NCBI GenBank assembly: GCA_964419335.1
Contig: CAYQOX010000017.1
Coordinates: 16,032-80,031 of the forward strand
Direction: 5' to 3'
Length of the DNA stretch: 64,000 bases
Source: CAYQOX01 sp964419335
GTDB taxonomy: Bacteria > Hinthialibacterota > Hinthialibacteria > Hinthialibacterales > Hinthialibacteraceae
The notes below the pieces were generated by a model. That model was given only the letters and a program-made list of their open reading frames with translations, ran no database searches and was not told where the DNA came from. Of this stretch, positions 1 to 9,351 are shown in pieces; positions within the stretch are counted from its first letter, which is position 1, and every line of letters begins with the position of its first letter. The position numbers were made by a program, and so were the translations under genes.

Positions 1-9
1 CATCATCAT
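1..9 (-). CDS. 5' end of a minus-strand gene running off the window
   Basis: Only the first codons are present. Read on the minus strand there are three consecutive ATG codons at 9-1, preceded by AGAGG five to six bases upstream, a good ribosome binding site. A promoter-like pair of hexamers lies further upstream on the same strand at 100-71. Together these suggest that a gene starts here and continues to the left of the window. Nothing can be said about its product. Confidence 0.35.
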
Positions 10-70
10 TTTACCTCTTTTTTTTAATTTTAGTTATCATTGGTGAGGGATCTTTCAGGTGTGGATATCT

Positions 71-100
71 ATACTAGCGCCTTTATATAAAACTTGTCAA
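71..100 (-). promoter_or_regulatory. Sigma-70-type promoter for the gene leaving the window at base 1
   Basis: On the minus strand a perfect -35 hexamer TTGACA (100-95) is followed after 18 bases by TAGTAT (76-71) as a -10 element. Transcription would start near 64, giving a leader of about 55 nt before the ATG at 9. The flanking DNA is AT-rich. This is a pattern match by eye. Confidence 0.45.
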
Positions 101-270
101 CTTAAATTTTCTTTTTTACAACTTTATTTTTGATGGAATCTCTCCCCATTTCATAATAGCAACCTCGTTGAAACGAAACCGAGAAAACCGGACATAACCC
201 CATGCAAAAACAACAGACTCGAACAAAAACAAATCTTACTTATCGAATAAAAAAAGTCGATTATTTCCTA

Positions 271-852
271 TCACGTCCCATCTTCCGGAGATAAATGGAC
301 GAGATTCATCCTTTGCTCTGCATCTTCATAAAAATCAAGAAGTTCTTCGATCTGAGTTTCATATTGGGCTTGATAATGTTCCATCGCATCTTGAGAATAT
401 TCCACATAATTTAAATTCCGTTCCCACTCTTCTACCTGATCCCAAAATTGAGAATCTTTTGTCACAGGAACAAAATCAAATTGAGATTGCCAATCCCCCA
501 TTCCAAGGGTAATACCTACGTAATACTTCTTCCCACCAGCCAACTCCGCTTTGAGAGCGGCATGATTATCCGCCATACCGATGAAGAGATGCTCACCCGG
601 ATTACATTGATACGCAAAATAAGATTGCGCCTTAGAAATCCCAAGCAGTTCATCGCGATCCCAAATGAAGAAATCCTCTTCGCTGGCATATCCCGAGGAT
701 CGGATAAAAAGCACGATGGCCTTATCCATTGGCGGGGAAGGAACCAATTCTCCCCGCACTTCACTACGCTCATCAAATTGGGGAGTCGCCGCACATCCAC
801 CCATGAAAAAGGCTATTCCGAGAAAACTAACCCATATTAATGTATTTTTCAT
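271..852 (-). CDS. DUF2846-like lipoprotein
   Basis: This 193-residue protein begins with a lipoprotein signal: a basic/hydrophobic stretch ending in the lipobox MGGC (Cys at about residue 20), so the mature protein should be lipid-anchored. The following region, with a hydrophobic strand (KAIVLFIR), a GEHLF turn and KKYYVGI, resembles the small beta-sandwich proteins grouped as DUF2846. The last 60 residues are acidic and helical. The start at 852 is supported by TAGGAG upstream. It stands alone between the window-edge gene and the divergent GH127 gene. The biochemical role is unknown; a cell-envelope location is the main inference. Confidence 0.6.
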   Translation of the reverse strand: MKNTLIWVSFLGIAFFMGGCAATPQFDERSEVRGELVPSPPMDKAIVLFIRSSGYASEEDFFIWDRDELLGISKAQSYFAYQCNPGEHLFIGMADNHAALKAELAGGKKYYVGITLGMGDWQSQFDFVPVTKDSQFWDQVEEWERNLNYVEYSQDAMEHYQAQYETQIEELLDFYEDAEQRMNLVHLSPEDGT

Positions 853-977
853 CCATTGTCTCCTACGTATCCTCTGATGAATGAGAATTCAACCGTTCCC
901 CCACTTTTGGTACTGTGGCAGAGACTATCAAACATTTTATCTCTATGGTAGTCTCGTTAAGAAAAGAGAGTAACAAA

Positions 978-1008
978 ATCATACGATTTCTTCATATCAT
1001 ACGAAATC
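978..1008. repeat. Short direct repeat upstream of the GH127 gene
   Basis: Two 13-base units, ATCATACGATTTC (978-990) and ATCATACGAAATC (996-1008), differ at two positions and are spaced 18 bases start to start. The GATTTC and GAAATC halves also form an inverted pair. They lie 80-110 bases before the GH127 start codon, where a regulator operator would be expected. No regulator gene for it is visible in the window. Confidence 0.35.
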
Positions 1009-1087
1009 TATTCTTATCCTCTCGATTTCAGATTTCACAATTAATAAAATATTTCCATTCCAAAAGATAAAGTGAGGTAAAAAATCA

Positions 1088-3100
1088 ATGAAACGCATTA
1101 CGGGAATCTTGATCGTAGGGATTGTACTACAGGTTTCGCTCGCATTCGCAAAGGAAAAGAGCGAACGCAATGATTATTACCCCACCAATCGCCCTCCCTT
1201 ACTCGCAGAACCTTACGCTGAACTACCCTTAGGTGCGATTGAACCGGAAGGGTGGTTAAAAGAACAATTACTGCGTATGAAAAAGGGGATGACGGGTTAC
1301 TTGGATACAGCCTATGCCGAGGTATGCGGCCCCCGCAACGGCTGGCTCGGCGGTGATGGCGACGGTTGGGAACGTGGACCCTATTGGTTGGATGGATTGC
1401 TCCCTCTGGCTTATATTCTGAAGGATGAGGAATTAATCGAAAAAACCAAACCGTGGATCGAATGGTCACTCAACAATCAGCAAGAAGACGGCTATTTCGG
1501 CCCTATCCCCTTCGAAGAAAAACCAGAATACGAACCAGGATTACAAAAAACCCCCCGGCGTGATTGGTGGCCAAAAATGGTCATGCTGAAAGTACTTCGG
1601 CAATACTACATGGCTACCGAGGATGAACGCGTCATTGAATTAATGACAAAATATTTCCGCTATCAATTGCAAGAGTTGGAAGAAACCCCCCTGGGGCATT
1701 GGTCCTTCTGGGGCAATCGCCGGGGCGGTGACAATATGATGGTGGTCTACTGGTTGTATAACATTACTGGCGATCAATTTTTGCTGGATTTAGCCGAAGT
1801 ACTCCATGAGCAAACCTATCCTTGGACCGAGCATTTCTTGGAAAAGCAAACCCTTTCCCGGCAAAAATCCCTCCATTGTGTGAACTTTGCCCAGGGACTG
1901 AAACAACCTTTGATCTACTATCAACAACACCCCGAGAAACGCTACTACGAGGCGGTAAAAACCGCCCTGCGTGATATCCGCCGCTTCCATGGCCAACCTC
2001 AAGGCATGTATGGTGCTGACGAACCCTTGCATGGCCGGGTTCCCACCCAAGGTTCAGAATTTTGTTCTACCGTAGAGATGATGTTTTCTTTGGAAAACGC
2101 GATTCGAATTACCGGCGATGTTGAATTCGCCGATCATTTGGAAAAAGTCGCCTTCAATTCACTCCCAACCCAAGCCAATGATGATTTCACCGCCAGACAA
2201 TATTACCAACAAGCCAATCAGGTATTAATTACCAAAGGCCATCATAACTTTTATACCGATAACCCTTACCGGCTGGTTTATGGACTATTGACCGGCTATC
2301 CGTGCTGTACCACCAATATGCACCAGGCTTGGCCGAAATTTACCCAGCGTCTTTGGTTCGCTTCCGCCAACAATGGCTTGGCCGCCCTTACCTATGCTCC
2401 CAGCAAAGTTCGAGCCGTGGTGGCCGGACGGAATGAAGTAACCATTGTGGAAGACACAACCTATCCTTTTGAGGATACAATTCGTTTTCAAATCGAATGC
2501 GATCATCCCGTCGAATTCCCCTTCCATCTGCGAATTCCTTCCTGGTGTGAAAAAGCCGAAATCTCCATCAACGAAGAATCCTGGAAGCAGCCAGAGGCTG
2601 GAACGATCGTACAAATTGATCGAAAGTGGAAGTCTGGCGATCAAGTGACATTGCATTTACCTATGGAAATTCGTACAAGTCGATGGTATCAGGATTCAGT
2701 CGCGATCGAACGCGGCCCCTTGGTATACGGGCTGAGAATCGGTGAAGATTGGCGCAAAGTCAGCGATCAAAACCATAAAGACTATTATGAAGTTTATCCA
2801 ACAACGCCCTGGAATTATGGAATCATGGGTGAGGCTCTTCGTAACCTCAATGAGCACTTTACTGTAGAACAAGACGAAGAGATTGCCGATTATCCCTGGA
2901 ACCCGGACAACGCCCCAATCCGCCTTAAAACCAAAGGCATTCGTATTCCCTTCTGGAAACTTTATCACGAGGTTGCGGGACCTCTGCCCGCTAGCCCTCA
3001 ATATAAGAATCGAATGGAAGGCCATGATTTCGAAGAGATCGTCCTGATCCCCTATGGTTGCACCACCCTGCGGATTAGCGAATTCCCAGTGGTGTACTGA
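1088..3100 (+). CDS. GH127 beta-L-arabinofuranosidase (DUF1680 family), secreted
   Basis: The 670-residue protein starts with a Sec signal peptide (residues 1-21, ending SLAFA), then an (alpha/alpha)6-barrel typical of the DUF1680/GH127 family and a C-terminal beta-sandwich. The zinc-cysteine active site described for GH127 enzymes can be traced: Glu324 and Cys326 in GSEFCSTVE, and the paired Cys406-Cys407 in GYPCCTTNM. One of the paired cysteines should be the nucleophile. Length is normal for the family. The expected role is removal of terminal arabinofuranose or similar residues from plant or algal glycans outside the cytoplasm; the related GH146 family cannot be excluded. A GAGG ribosome site precedes the ATG. 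A convergent hydrolase gene follows. Confidence 0.85.
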   Translation: MKRITGILIVGIVLQVSLAFAKEKSERNDYYPTNRPPLLAEPYAELPLGAIEPEGWLKEQLLRMKKGMTGYLDTAYAEVCGPRNGWLGGDGDGWERGPYWLDGLLPLAYILKDEELIEKTKPWIEWSLNNQQEDGYFGPIPFEEKPEYEPGLQKTPRRDWWPKMVMLKVLRQYYMATEDERVIELMTKYFRYQLQELEETPLGHWSFWGNRRGGDNMMVVYWLYNITGDQFLLDLAEVLHEQTYPWTEHFLEKQTLSRQKSLHCVNFAQGLKQPLIYYQQHPEKRYYEAVKTALRDIRRFHGQPQGMYGADEPLHGRVPTQGSEFCSTVEMMFSLENAIRITGDVEFADHLEKVAFNSLPTQANDDFTARQYYQQANQVLITKGHHNFYTDNPYRLVYGLLTGYPCCTTNMHQAWPKFTQRLWFASANNGLAALTYAPSKVRAVVAGRNEVTIVEDTTYPFEDTIRFQIECDHPVEFPFHLRIPSWCEKAEISINEESWKQPEAGTIVQIDRKWKSGDQVTLHLPMEIRTSRWYQDSVAIERGPLVYGLRIGEDWRKVSDQNHKDYYEVYPTTPWNYGIMGEALRNLNEHFTVEQDEEIADYPWNPDNAPIRLKTKGIRIPFWKLYHEVAGPLPASPQYKNRMEGHDFEEIVLIPYGCTTLRISEFPVVY

Positions 3101-3220
3101 TACAGTGATCTAGGAATGAAACACCAGTCTGCCGAGCAGTAATCACAATCTCTCAAGCGGGTCTCTTTCACGCAGCAAAAGAGACTCCCACGGCCAACGT
3201 TACTTCACGTTAAACGAAAA

Positions 3221-3248
3221 GGGGCCTGCCACTTCCCCGGCAGGCCCC
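3221..3248 (-). terminator. Stem-loop terminator between convergent hydrolase genes
   Basis: A perfect 10-bp GC-rich stem (GGGGCCTGCC at 3221-3230 with GGCAGGCCCC at 3239-3248) encloses an 8-base loop. On the minus strand it is followed by TTTTCGTTT, so it fits a Rho-independent terminator for the gene ending at 3285. It may also stop the plus-strand GH127 transcript. Confidence 0.75.
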
Positions 3249-3284
3249 TCCATCAGCCGTGGTATCTTTGTTAAGTGTTCTACC

Positions 3285-4688
3285 TTACTTCTTCACCAGC
3301 AAGGCCACGCTTTGCCCTTCAACCGGTGGCTTTAACTCGACCTTCTCACCTCCGGTGACTGTCGTGGCTTCCAGCCACTTCGATTCCGAAATATTGAGCC
3401 ATCGAAGCGAGTACTCGCCTTGTGGATTGGATAAATCAAGCTGCACTTCGCCTCCGTTCGTAAAATAAACCACGTATTTCTGATCCTCGATGCGGGTAAG
3501 ATACGCTTCATTCTCTTCCCGATTAGACAAGAGTTCGCTCTTCGAATCCGGAGTTGCCTCAAAAATGGAAAATTCCTGCAAAAGCATACGCGCGCTGCGG
3601 ATTTGGGTTTGGGCAAGCTCGCTAAGCCCGATACCGGAGGTCGGCCGATGAAAACGCGCCGAAGCCGCGCCTCCCACAATCAGCCTCCAGAACTTCTCCA
3701 CCGCATCCTTATGACCGCCGCCATGCGCCCCTCCATCCGCGCCGTAAATCTTTACATTATTAATAGGCCGCGGCTGCGAGGACAAATAATTATGAACCCA
3801 TTGGAAATTATCCCAGTGGGTTTGATTGCGCTGATGGTTATTCTGCGACACGTCGACAAAGTCAAAACGTTCGGGATGATCAAACGTCCGGCGGTGCCGA
3901 TCCGCCCGCAAATCCCAATCATCCCACATCTCAGTCACATTCACGGGTTTATTTTCCTTCTCGCCCCGCTTACTGATAAATTCCGCCCAATACACCGCCC
4001 AGGCTTCTTCGCCCGAGGTTTCATTATCCATACAATAGAGCACATTGGGATAATCCAACGAGTAATCCAATATCTTATTCACAAACTTCTGCTGAAAAGG
4101 CAAAACCGTTTTATTGTTCTGCTGCTTGGGTGTTGTGAAAAAGAACGGCTGCTCATTTGACCCCGGATGCCGGGGATATTCCTCTTTAAATCCCGACTCC
4201 TCATAAGTGTAATTCACGTTATTCTTGGGATTATACGGATGCGGGATCCAATTGTTGCGCGAATAGTCAAACCGATCCCATACCTCAATTTGCACGACGA
4301 TATCCATCTCCGAGGTCCACCGCAGCATGTTTTCAAAACGCTGCCAATACTCTTTATTCCATTGATCCAAATCATACTTCCCATTATCCAACTTCTTAAA
4401 AGGATAAAGCTCGAATCCCTTATCCTGACGATCACTCATGGTGTTGCGTATGTAATTCCCCCCCACTTTGGAGAGCAACTGGAGATGCTCTTTCAAATCC
4501 GGTAATTGAAAAGCATTATCATCTTTCGTACCGCCTAATAGCATCACCGGTTTGCCTTCATACTGCCAATAAGAGGGATTCTCATCATACGGACGTATAC
4601 GCTGATCCTCACTTTGCCCGTAGGATGGATAAACAAGGAGTATCCCAATGACCATAATCCATACATGCTTCAATCTTAAATTCTTCAT
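3285..4688 (-). CDS. Secreted cellulase-like glycoside hydrolase (DUF4038/apiosidase-like)
   Basis: The 467-residue protein has a Sec signal peptide (residues 1-25, ending SYGQ). The rest looks like a TIM-barrel glycosidase of the DUF4038 type: an N-terminal NPSYWQYEGKPVMLLGGT strand, a GGNYIRNTMSDR strand, and LYCMDNETSGEE, whose Asn-Glu pair is the likely acid/base of a clan GH-A fold. The last 90 residues (from about 375) form a small beta-sandwich of the putative collagen-binding type that often follows these barrels. Substrate is not determinable; related enzymes act on apiose- or rhamnose-containing plant glycans. It is transcribed with the Gfo/Idh/MocA gene upstream (80-bp gap) and ends before a terminator. 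Confidence 0.7.
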   Translation of the reverse strand: MKNLRLKHVWIMVIGILLVYPSYGQSEDQRIRPYDENPSYWQYEGKPVMLLGGTKDDNAFQLPDLKEHLQLLSKVGGNYIRNTMSDRQDKGFELYPFKKLDNGKYDLDQWNKEYWQRFENMLRWTSEMDIVVQIEVWDRFDYSRNNWIPHPYNPKNNVNYTYEESGFKEEYPRHPGSNEQPFFFTTPKQQNNKTVLPFQQKFVNKILDYSLDYPNVLYCMDNETSGEEAWAVYWAEFISKRGEKENKPVNVTEMWDDWDLRADRHRRTFDHPERFDFVDVSQNNHQRNQTHWDNFQWVHNYLSSQPRPINNVKIYGADGGAHGGGHKDAVEKFWRLIVGGAASARFHRPTSGIGLSELAQTQIRSARMLLQEFSIFEATPDSKSELLSNREENEAYLTRIEDQKYVVYFTNGGEVQLDLSNPQGEYSLRWLNISESKWLEATTVTGGEKVELKPPVEGQSVALLVKK

Positions 4689-4768
4689 CGCTTTCCTTTC
4701 TTCTATTGAAATGATTTATTCTTTATTCAAGTCTCTTTGATCAAAAAAGAAAAGTCCGTTTCGCTCTC

Positions 4769-6010
4769 TCAACCCAGAGTCATTGTTGTACAGTCTTCGT
4801 CCAAGCGAGCGACGGTCTTATTCCGGTAAGCGGCAATCGCGACATGGCAGGCCGAGGAAGAAGCATGCCCCACCTCCACCGGCGCGTTAGGTTCCTTCCG
4901 CTCCCGCATGCATTCCAGCCAATTTTCAATATGCGGTGCGGTGGGAAGCCCTTCCTCGCTCTTATGGATGGGAGTGCGGTTTTCAACTTCTCGCCAAGGC
5001 TCCTTATAAATCCGGTACCCACGTTCTCCCTCGGCAAAGATTGGCTCTCCAATAACCAGGGTTCCTTTCGTACCCTGAAAGGTGACCTTCCAACCGTTAT
5101 CGAAACTGTTGTTATAACTCAAAATCCAAGAAGCGGTAAATCCATCATACTCATAGCCCGCATCAAATACATCGGGACATTCTCCTCCCAAGCGGTACGA
5201 TCCTCCCTGCATGACCGCCGAACGTGGCGTCCCCTTGTCCATAAACCATTGGATCAAATCAAGCAGATGAACCCCCTGGCCAGTCACCATTCCCCCGGAA
5301 TAATCCCAGTACCAATTCCATTGCAAAGCTCGCCGGGGATCAAAGGGACGCTTGGGAGCCGGGCCCAAAAATTGCTCCCAATCAAAATCCCCCTGCATCT
5401 CCACTTCCTGGCTCAAAGGAGAAACCAACCAAAACCATTGCGCCCGCACCAGGGTTACCTCGCCGAGGACACCTTCGTCTACCAGTTGCTTCGCTTCGAT
5501 GCACATCGGCGCACTGCGCCGCTGCATCCCCACCTGCACGATCCGGTCGCTTTCGCGTACCGTTTTCATCACCTGAACCCCTTCTTCGACCGAGCGTACC
5601 ATCGGCTTCTCGACATAAACATCTTTTCCCGCCTGCACCGCATCGATCGTTTGGGTACCATGCAAATGTTCAGGAGTAGCAATAATCACCGCGTCGATAT
5701 CCTTCCGTTCAAGCAACTTTCGGTGATCCACATACCCTTTGGCCTCGTCTCCCGCGACCTGCAGCCCCCGTTCTCGCCTGGGTTCATACGCATCCGCGAC
5801 CGCGACAAATTCGGCTTGAGGCTCAATTTCCTGGGTCAACACCATCAACCGGTGGCCTCGTCCGCCGCTCCCGATAAGCCCCATTCGAATCTTCTCATTC
5901 GCTCCCATCACTCGATGGGGAGTAGTAAAGACAGCACTCCCAGCCAGCGCGGCCCCGGCAGTGGTGACATTTTTCAAAAATCCTCTACGGGGCATTGCTT
6001 CTTTTCCCAT
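4769..6010 (-). CDS. Gfo/Idh/MocA family oxidoreductase with Tat signal
   Basis: The 413-residue protein carries an N-terminal twin-arginine motif (RRGFLK, residues 8-13) followed by a hydrophobic stretch, so it should be exported folded, probably with its NAD(P) cofactor. A Rossmann fold follows (MGLIGSGGRGH), then the family motif YVEKPM, with Lys as the usual catalytic residue, and the C-terminal alpha/beta domain. Members oxidise or isomerise sugars and cyclitols; the substrate cannot be assigned. The ATG at 6010 has AAGGAAA upstream and the Tat motif needs this start. It is followed by a secreted hydrolase on the same strand, suggesting periplasmic handling of released sugars. Confidence 0.85.
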   Translation of the reverse strand: MGKEAMPRRGFLKNVTTAGAALAGSAVFTTPHRVMGANEKIRMGLIGSGGRGHRLMVLTQEIEPQAEFVAVADAYEPRRERGLQVAGDEAKGYVDHRKLLERKDIDAVIIATPEHLHGTQTIDAVQAGKDVYVEKPMVRSVEEGVQVMKTVRESDRIVQVGMQRRSAPMCIEAKQLVDEGVLGEVTLVRAQWFWLVSPLSQEVEMQGDFDWEQFLGPAPKRPFDPRRALQWNWYWDYSGGMVTGQGVHLLDLIQWFMDKGTPRSAVMQGGSYRLGGECPDVFDAGYEYDGFTASWILSYNNSFDNGWKVTFQGTKGTLVIGEPIFAEGERGYRIYKEPWREVENRTPIHKSEEGLPTAPHIENWLECMRERKEPNAPVEVGHASSSACHVAIAAYRNKTVARLDEDCTTMTLG

Positions 6011-6400
6011 GATTTATTTCCTTTCATACCATTGCGTTTTTTATAACTCTAAGTACTATTTAATTCTGTGCAACTCAGGTATGAAACGACAATATCACAG
6101 ATAAACATTGCCTGTGAAGCCTTCTTCAAGTGAATCCCTTTTTCGTGACGATCAAAGTCTTGGATTAAATGGTTTCGGCCGCGGAAGTTTACCCGATGGA
6201 AGTGTCCTTCCGTCTGTCTCGGCAGGCCGCCTTAAGTATGAACCTGTCTCCAGTCAGAGCGTTATCGGAGACCGCATTTTTATGGAAGAAAGCAAGAGAG
6301 GTTAAATTAATTTGAAACGATATAAAAAAAACGCTTTAAACACTTCTGGCAATAACTTGAGTTGAAATAGATTCAATCTCATCCAGAGAAAGGACTGATT

Positions 6401-8383
6401 ATGGACATATCAAAACAACAATCGAACCGTCTCATTATTGCATTTGAAAGTGAGAAATTAACATACAGTCAATATGCGGTGGATCTCTATAACACCGGGA
6501 TCACTCAAATTTTGAGTGTGGCCGCCGCACGAGGCCATGAACTTTATCACTTCAGCATGGCGGATTTATACCTCCACGAAGGCGAACCCTATGCCAAGGC
6601 GAGTCACCTTGAACTGCCGGAATATTGGGAAGGTGACCCCATTTTAAGTTATCAATATTTACAAAAGACTGGAGAACGCCCCTTACAATTATCCTCCATT
6701 AATATTTGTTTCGCCCGGGGGGATGACATTAAAGATGAAAATACCCCAAACTTAGACCTTTTGCAAACCATTGAGAAAAACGGGGTTTTGATCGAAAGCA
6801 TTCAAGCCACCCTGACGACCACGGATAAATATGAATTGACTCGCCGTCTCCCCCATGTCCCCCAACCGATCACTTTCGCCGCCGATACCCTCGAAGAAGC
6901 CATGCAAGCTGTAGAACAACTGCCTAAAGAGAACAAATATTTCATTCTCAAAGACCGCTTTGGCTATGGCTGCGGCTTGCAGGTTCATCGTATTGAGTTC
7001 GATGATCCTGAACTGAAAAACTGCCTCGATATGTATGTCTCCAATTACCAACATATCATCTTGCAAGAATATTGCCCGGAGGTACGAAACGGCGATCTGG
7101 TTATCACCTTCTTTGATGGAGAACTAATCGCTCCACTGTGCCGTGAACCCGCCTGGGGCGAATGGAAAACCAATGTCTCCTTTGGTTCCAGCCAACGAAT
7201 GCATATTCTTACCGAAGAACAAGAACATATTGCTCGCGAAGTGATCGCCGCCTTCCCTGAAATACGCTTCGCTTCTGTGGATATGCTTACAACCGGCAAG
7301 GTGCTTGAAATCAACGCTTATCCAGGTGGGCGGGGGCTCTATGAAAATTACGGCATCTCCGTCGGCAAGATCGTCCTGGATAAACTGGAAGCCGAAGTCC
7401 TTGGTTTACCGCTTCCTACCGAAGATATCTCGGCCCCCTTAGTGGAAACCTCCATTACTCCTTGGAGTAATATTTATAAACTTTATGAAGATTTCGTTTC
7501 AAACGTAGATGTCTTTGATGTCTTTTGCCGCGAATCCTACTCCCTCCATATTTACGATTTGATCGATTTTACTCCCCGTTCCAATGACTATATTTTGTCG
7601 CTTCCTCACTCCGGCATCCTGGTTCCAGAAGACTATGTTTCAAAATTTGATCTTGGCCCAAACTGTTTAAAAGAAATTGACTTACTCAGCGATATACTTT
7701 ATGAAGGTCTGGGAGGTTTACAAGTGGTAAACCGATTGGCGCCTTTCTTTGTCGATGTGAATCGATCCCGGGATGGGATTGATGATACCAAAATGCCCTC
7801 TCATTTGACCAATCCCGCCACCGAATATTACACCATCGAAAACAAAACTCTTTTGAATGAACCTTATAATTCACGTGAAAAGAAAAGCGCTCTCCAGTAT
7901 TACGATCTTTATCATTCTATCCTTGAATATTTATCAGAACAAATGATCAATGAGCAAGGATATGCCCTGATCATCGATGCCCATTCTATGTCCTCGGTGG
8001 GATGGGGGCGCGTTTATGATGAAGGGCAGCCCCGAAGCAACTTTGTCGTCGGCACCCTGGATGATCAATCGGCCGATTCTGAAATTATTTATGATTTTGT
8101 TGAAGCCTTAAAATCGGCTGCCGCGGTTCATGAGTTGGGTTTGACTGTAAGTAAAAATAAGCCTTATTCCGGTGGCTTCATTACTCGCAAGCACCATGAT
8201 CCCGCCAAAAATATTCATGTTATTCAGCTTGAAGTGACCATGGATACCTACATGTACGAACCGGTCGAGGAAGATGAAATCAAACGCTATGCCCTGAAGC
8301 AGCCACGTATTAAAATCGTTCAAGATATTGTTAGTCATGCTATTAGCGCCGCTTGCATCGCCGCCAAACGGGTGCACGCCTAA
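6401..8383 (+). CDS. Fusion of ATP-grasp ligase and N-formylglutamate amidohydrolase
   Basis: This 660-residue protein joins two enzyme families. Residues 1-340 look like a glutathione-synthetase/RimK-type ATP-grasp ligase: FILKDRFGYGCGL (181-193) for nucleotide binding, LQEY (221-224), and VLEINAYPGGRGL (301-313) supplying Mg2+ ligands. After a linker, residues 398-660 match N-formylglutamate amidohydrolases (HutG/FGase family): PHSG (402-405), DVNRSRD (452-458), DAHSM (526-530) and KPYSGGFIT (587-595), the metal and substrate motifs of that fold. No signal peptide, so cytoplasmic. In other bacteria separate ATP-grasp and FGase-like genes can be neighbours, possibly making and trimming a peptide or amide; here they are one chain. 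The substrate is unknown. AAAGGA precedes the ATG. Confidence 0.8.
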   Translation: MDISKQQSNRLIIAFESEKLTYSQYAVDLYNTGITQILSVAAARGHELYHFSMADLYLHEGEPYAKASHLELPEYWEGDPILSYQYLQKTGERPLQLSSINICFARGDDIKDENTPNLDLLQTIEKNGVLIESIQATLTTTDKYELTRRLPHVPQPITFAADTLEEAMQAVEQLPKENKYFILKDRFGYGCGLQVHRIEFDDPELKNCLDMYVSNYQHIILQEYCPEVRNGDLVITFFDGELIAPLCREPAWGEWKTNVSFGSSQRMHILTEEQEHIAREVIAAFPEIRFASVDMLTTGKVLEINAYPGGRGLYENYGISVGKIVLDKLEAEVLGLPLPTEDISAPLVETSITPWSNIYKLYEDFVSNVDVFDVFCRESYSLHIYDLIDFTPRSNDYILSLPHSGILVPEDYVSKFDLGPNCLKEIDLLSDILYEGLGGLQVVNRLAPFFVDVNRSRDGIDDTKMPSHLTNPATEYYTIENKTLLNEPYNSREKKSALQYYDLYHSILEYLSEQMINEQGYALIIDAHSMSSVGWGRVYDEGQPRSNFVVGTLDDQSADSEIIYDFVEALKSAAAVHELGLTVSKNKPYSGGFITRKHHDPAKNIHVIQLEVTMDTYMYEPVEEDEIKRYALKQPRIKIVQDIVSHAISAACIAAKRVHA

Positions 8384-8405
8384 TCATTCTTTGAAAAGCG
8401 AACTA

Positions 8406-8430
8406 TGGCATTGGTTACAAACAAATGCCA
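8406..8430 (+). other. Stem-loop after the ATP-grasp/FGase gene
   Basis: TGGCATT (8406-8412) pairs with AATGCCA (8424-8430), and an inner GTT/AAC adds three pairs beyond one mismatch. There is no T-run after it, so it is a weak terminator candidate or an RNA 3'-end structure. Confidence 0.3.
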
Positions 8431-8509
8431 AAACACCCTGTTATCACGGGTGAAAGACTCTCCACCGCGGCTCTTTTGTTAAAAATAGGTTAGGAGCCTA
8501 GAGAGTCCG

Positions 8510-8537
8510 TTGACAATTGATAGGTTGTTTATATAAA
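8510..8537 (+). promoter_or_regulatory. Sigma-70-type promoter of the two-component operon
   Basis: A perfect -35 hexamer TTGACA (8510-8515) is followed after 16 bases by TATAAA (8532-8537). Transcription would begin near 8544, about 100 nt before the response-regulator start. The surrounding DNA is AT-rich and intergenic. Confidence 0.6.
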
Positions 8538-8642
8538 TAATAGTAAATCGGGCACAATAGAATGAAGTCATGCAAATTGAGGTTGGAAACATAGTTTCGG
8601 GGTAAGATATCGTTAATAATGTTTAAGTGAATTCAAATAAAC

Positions 8643-9347
8643 ATGCTTGGAACAAAAATGATAACAAAAAACATACTGGCCGTTGATGATGAAGAAGATA
8701 TTTTACGTTTGTTGGAATTCAATTTGCAAAAAGAAAATTATACGGTCACTTCAGTTACTACCGGTGAAGCGGCTCTACGTTTGGCCGAATCTGAGAAACC
8801 TGATCTTATCGTATTGGATTTGATGCTGCCGGGATTGGATGGTTTGGAAGTATGCCGCATGTTAAAACAACAAGAGGCCACCAAACATATTCCCTTGGTG
8901 ATGTTAACCGCCAAGGGTGAAGAGGAAGATGTCATTAAAGGGTTAGAAATGGGAGCGGATGATTATATCCCCAAACCCTTCAGCCCCAAAATTCTACTCG
9001 CCCGCATCAAGGCGGTCCTTCGCCGCTCCGAACGAAAAGTCGCAAGTATATATGATATCCTCAATATCTATGAGATAGAAATCAATCCTGGCCGGCATGT
9101 CGTCACCGTTGCAGGCAAGGTGGTTGATTTGACGTTGACAGAATTTCGCATTCTTCATTTTTTAGCCCGCCGACCTGGATGGGTGTTTACCCGGTCCCAG
9201 ATTATCGATTCCGTGCATGGCGATGATTATCCCGTGACCGAACGTTCCGTCGATGTTCAAATTGTTGGTCTGCGTAAAAAACTAGGAGAATGCGGAAAGT
9301 ATATCGAAACCGTTCGTGGTGTTGGATACCGCTTCTTGGATATTTAA
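8643..9347 (+). CDS. OmpR/PhoB-family response regulator
   Basis: The 234-residue protein has a receiver domain (about 9-128) with the acidic pair in AVDDEED, the phospho-acceptor Asp59 in IVLDLMLPG, and the lysine of PKPFSP. A winged-helix DNA-binding domain follows (about 135-232), ending in the typical IETVRGVGYRF. The whole is close to PhoB/PhoP-type regulators. An in-frame ATG five codons later (8658) is an equally possible start. It is directly followed by its kinase gene, so the pair forms an operon. No pst or pho transport gene is in the window, so control of phosphate genes is only a family-based guess. Confidence 0.9.
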   Translation: MLGTKMITKNILAVDDEEDILRLLEFNLQKENYTVTSVTTGEAALRLAESEKPDLIVLDLMLPGLDGLEVCRMLKQQEATKHIPLVMLTAKGEEEDVIKGLEMGADDYIPKPFSPKILLARIKAVLRRSERKVASIYDILNIYEIEINPGRHVVTVAGKVVDLTLTEFRILHFLARRPGWVFTRSQIIDSVHGDDYPVTERSVDVQIVGLRKKLGECGKYIETVRGVGYRFLDI

Positions 9348-9351
9348 GATT

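Noticed and set aside
4844..6046. Plus-strand 400-codon frame opposite the Gfo/Idh/MocA gene
   Set aside because: It is the antisense shadow of a gene with clear family motifs; its residues (many His, Arg, Pro) are typical of such shadows.
6108..6305. Plus-strand 65-codon frame before the ATP-grasp/FGase gene
   Set aside because: No ribosome site, Ser/Gly-rich and unlike any family; likely chance.
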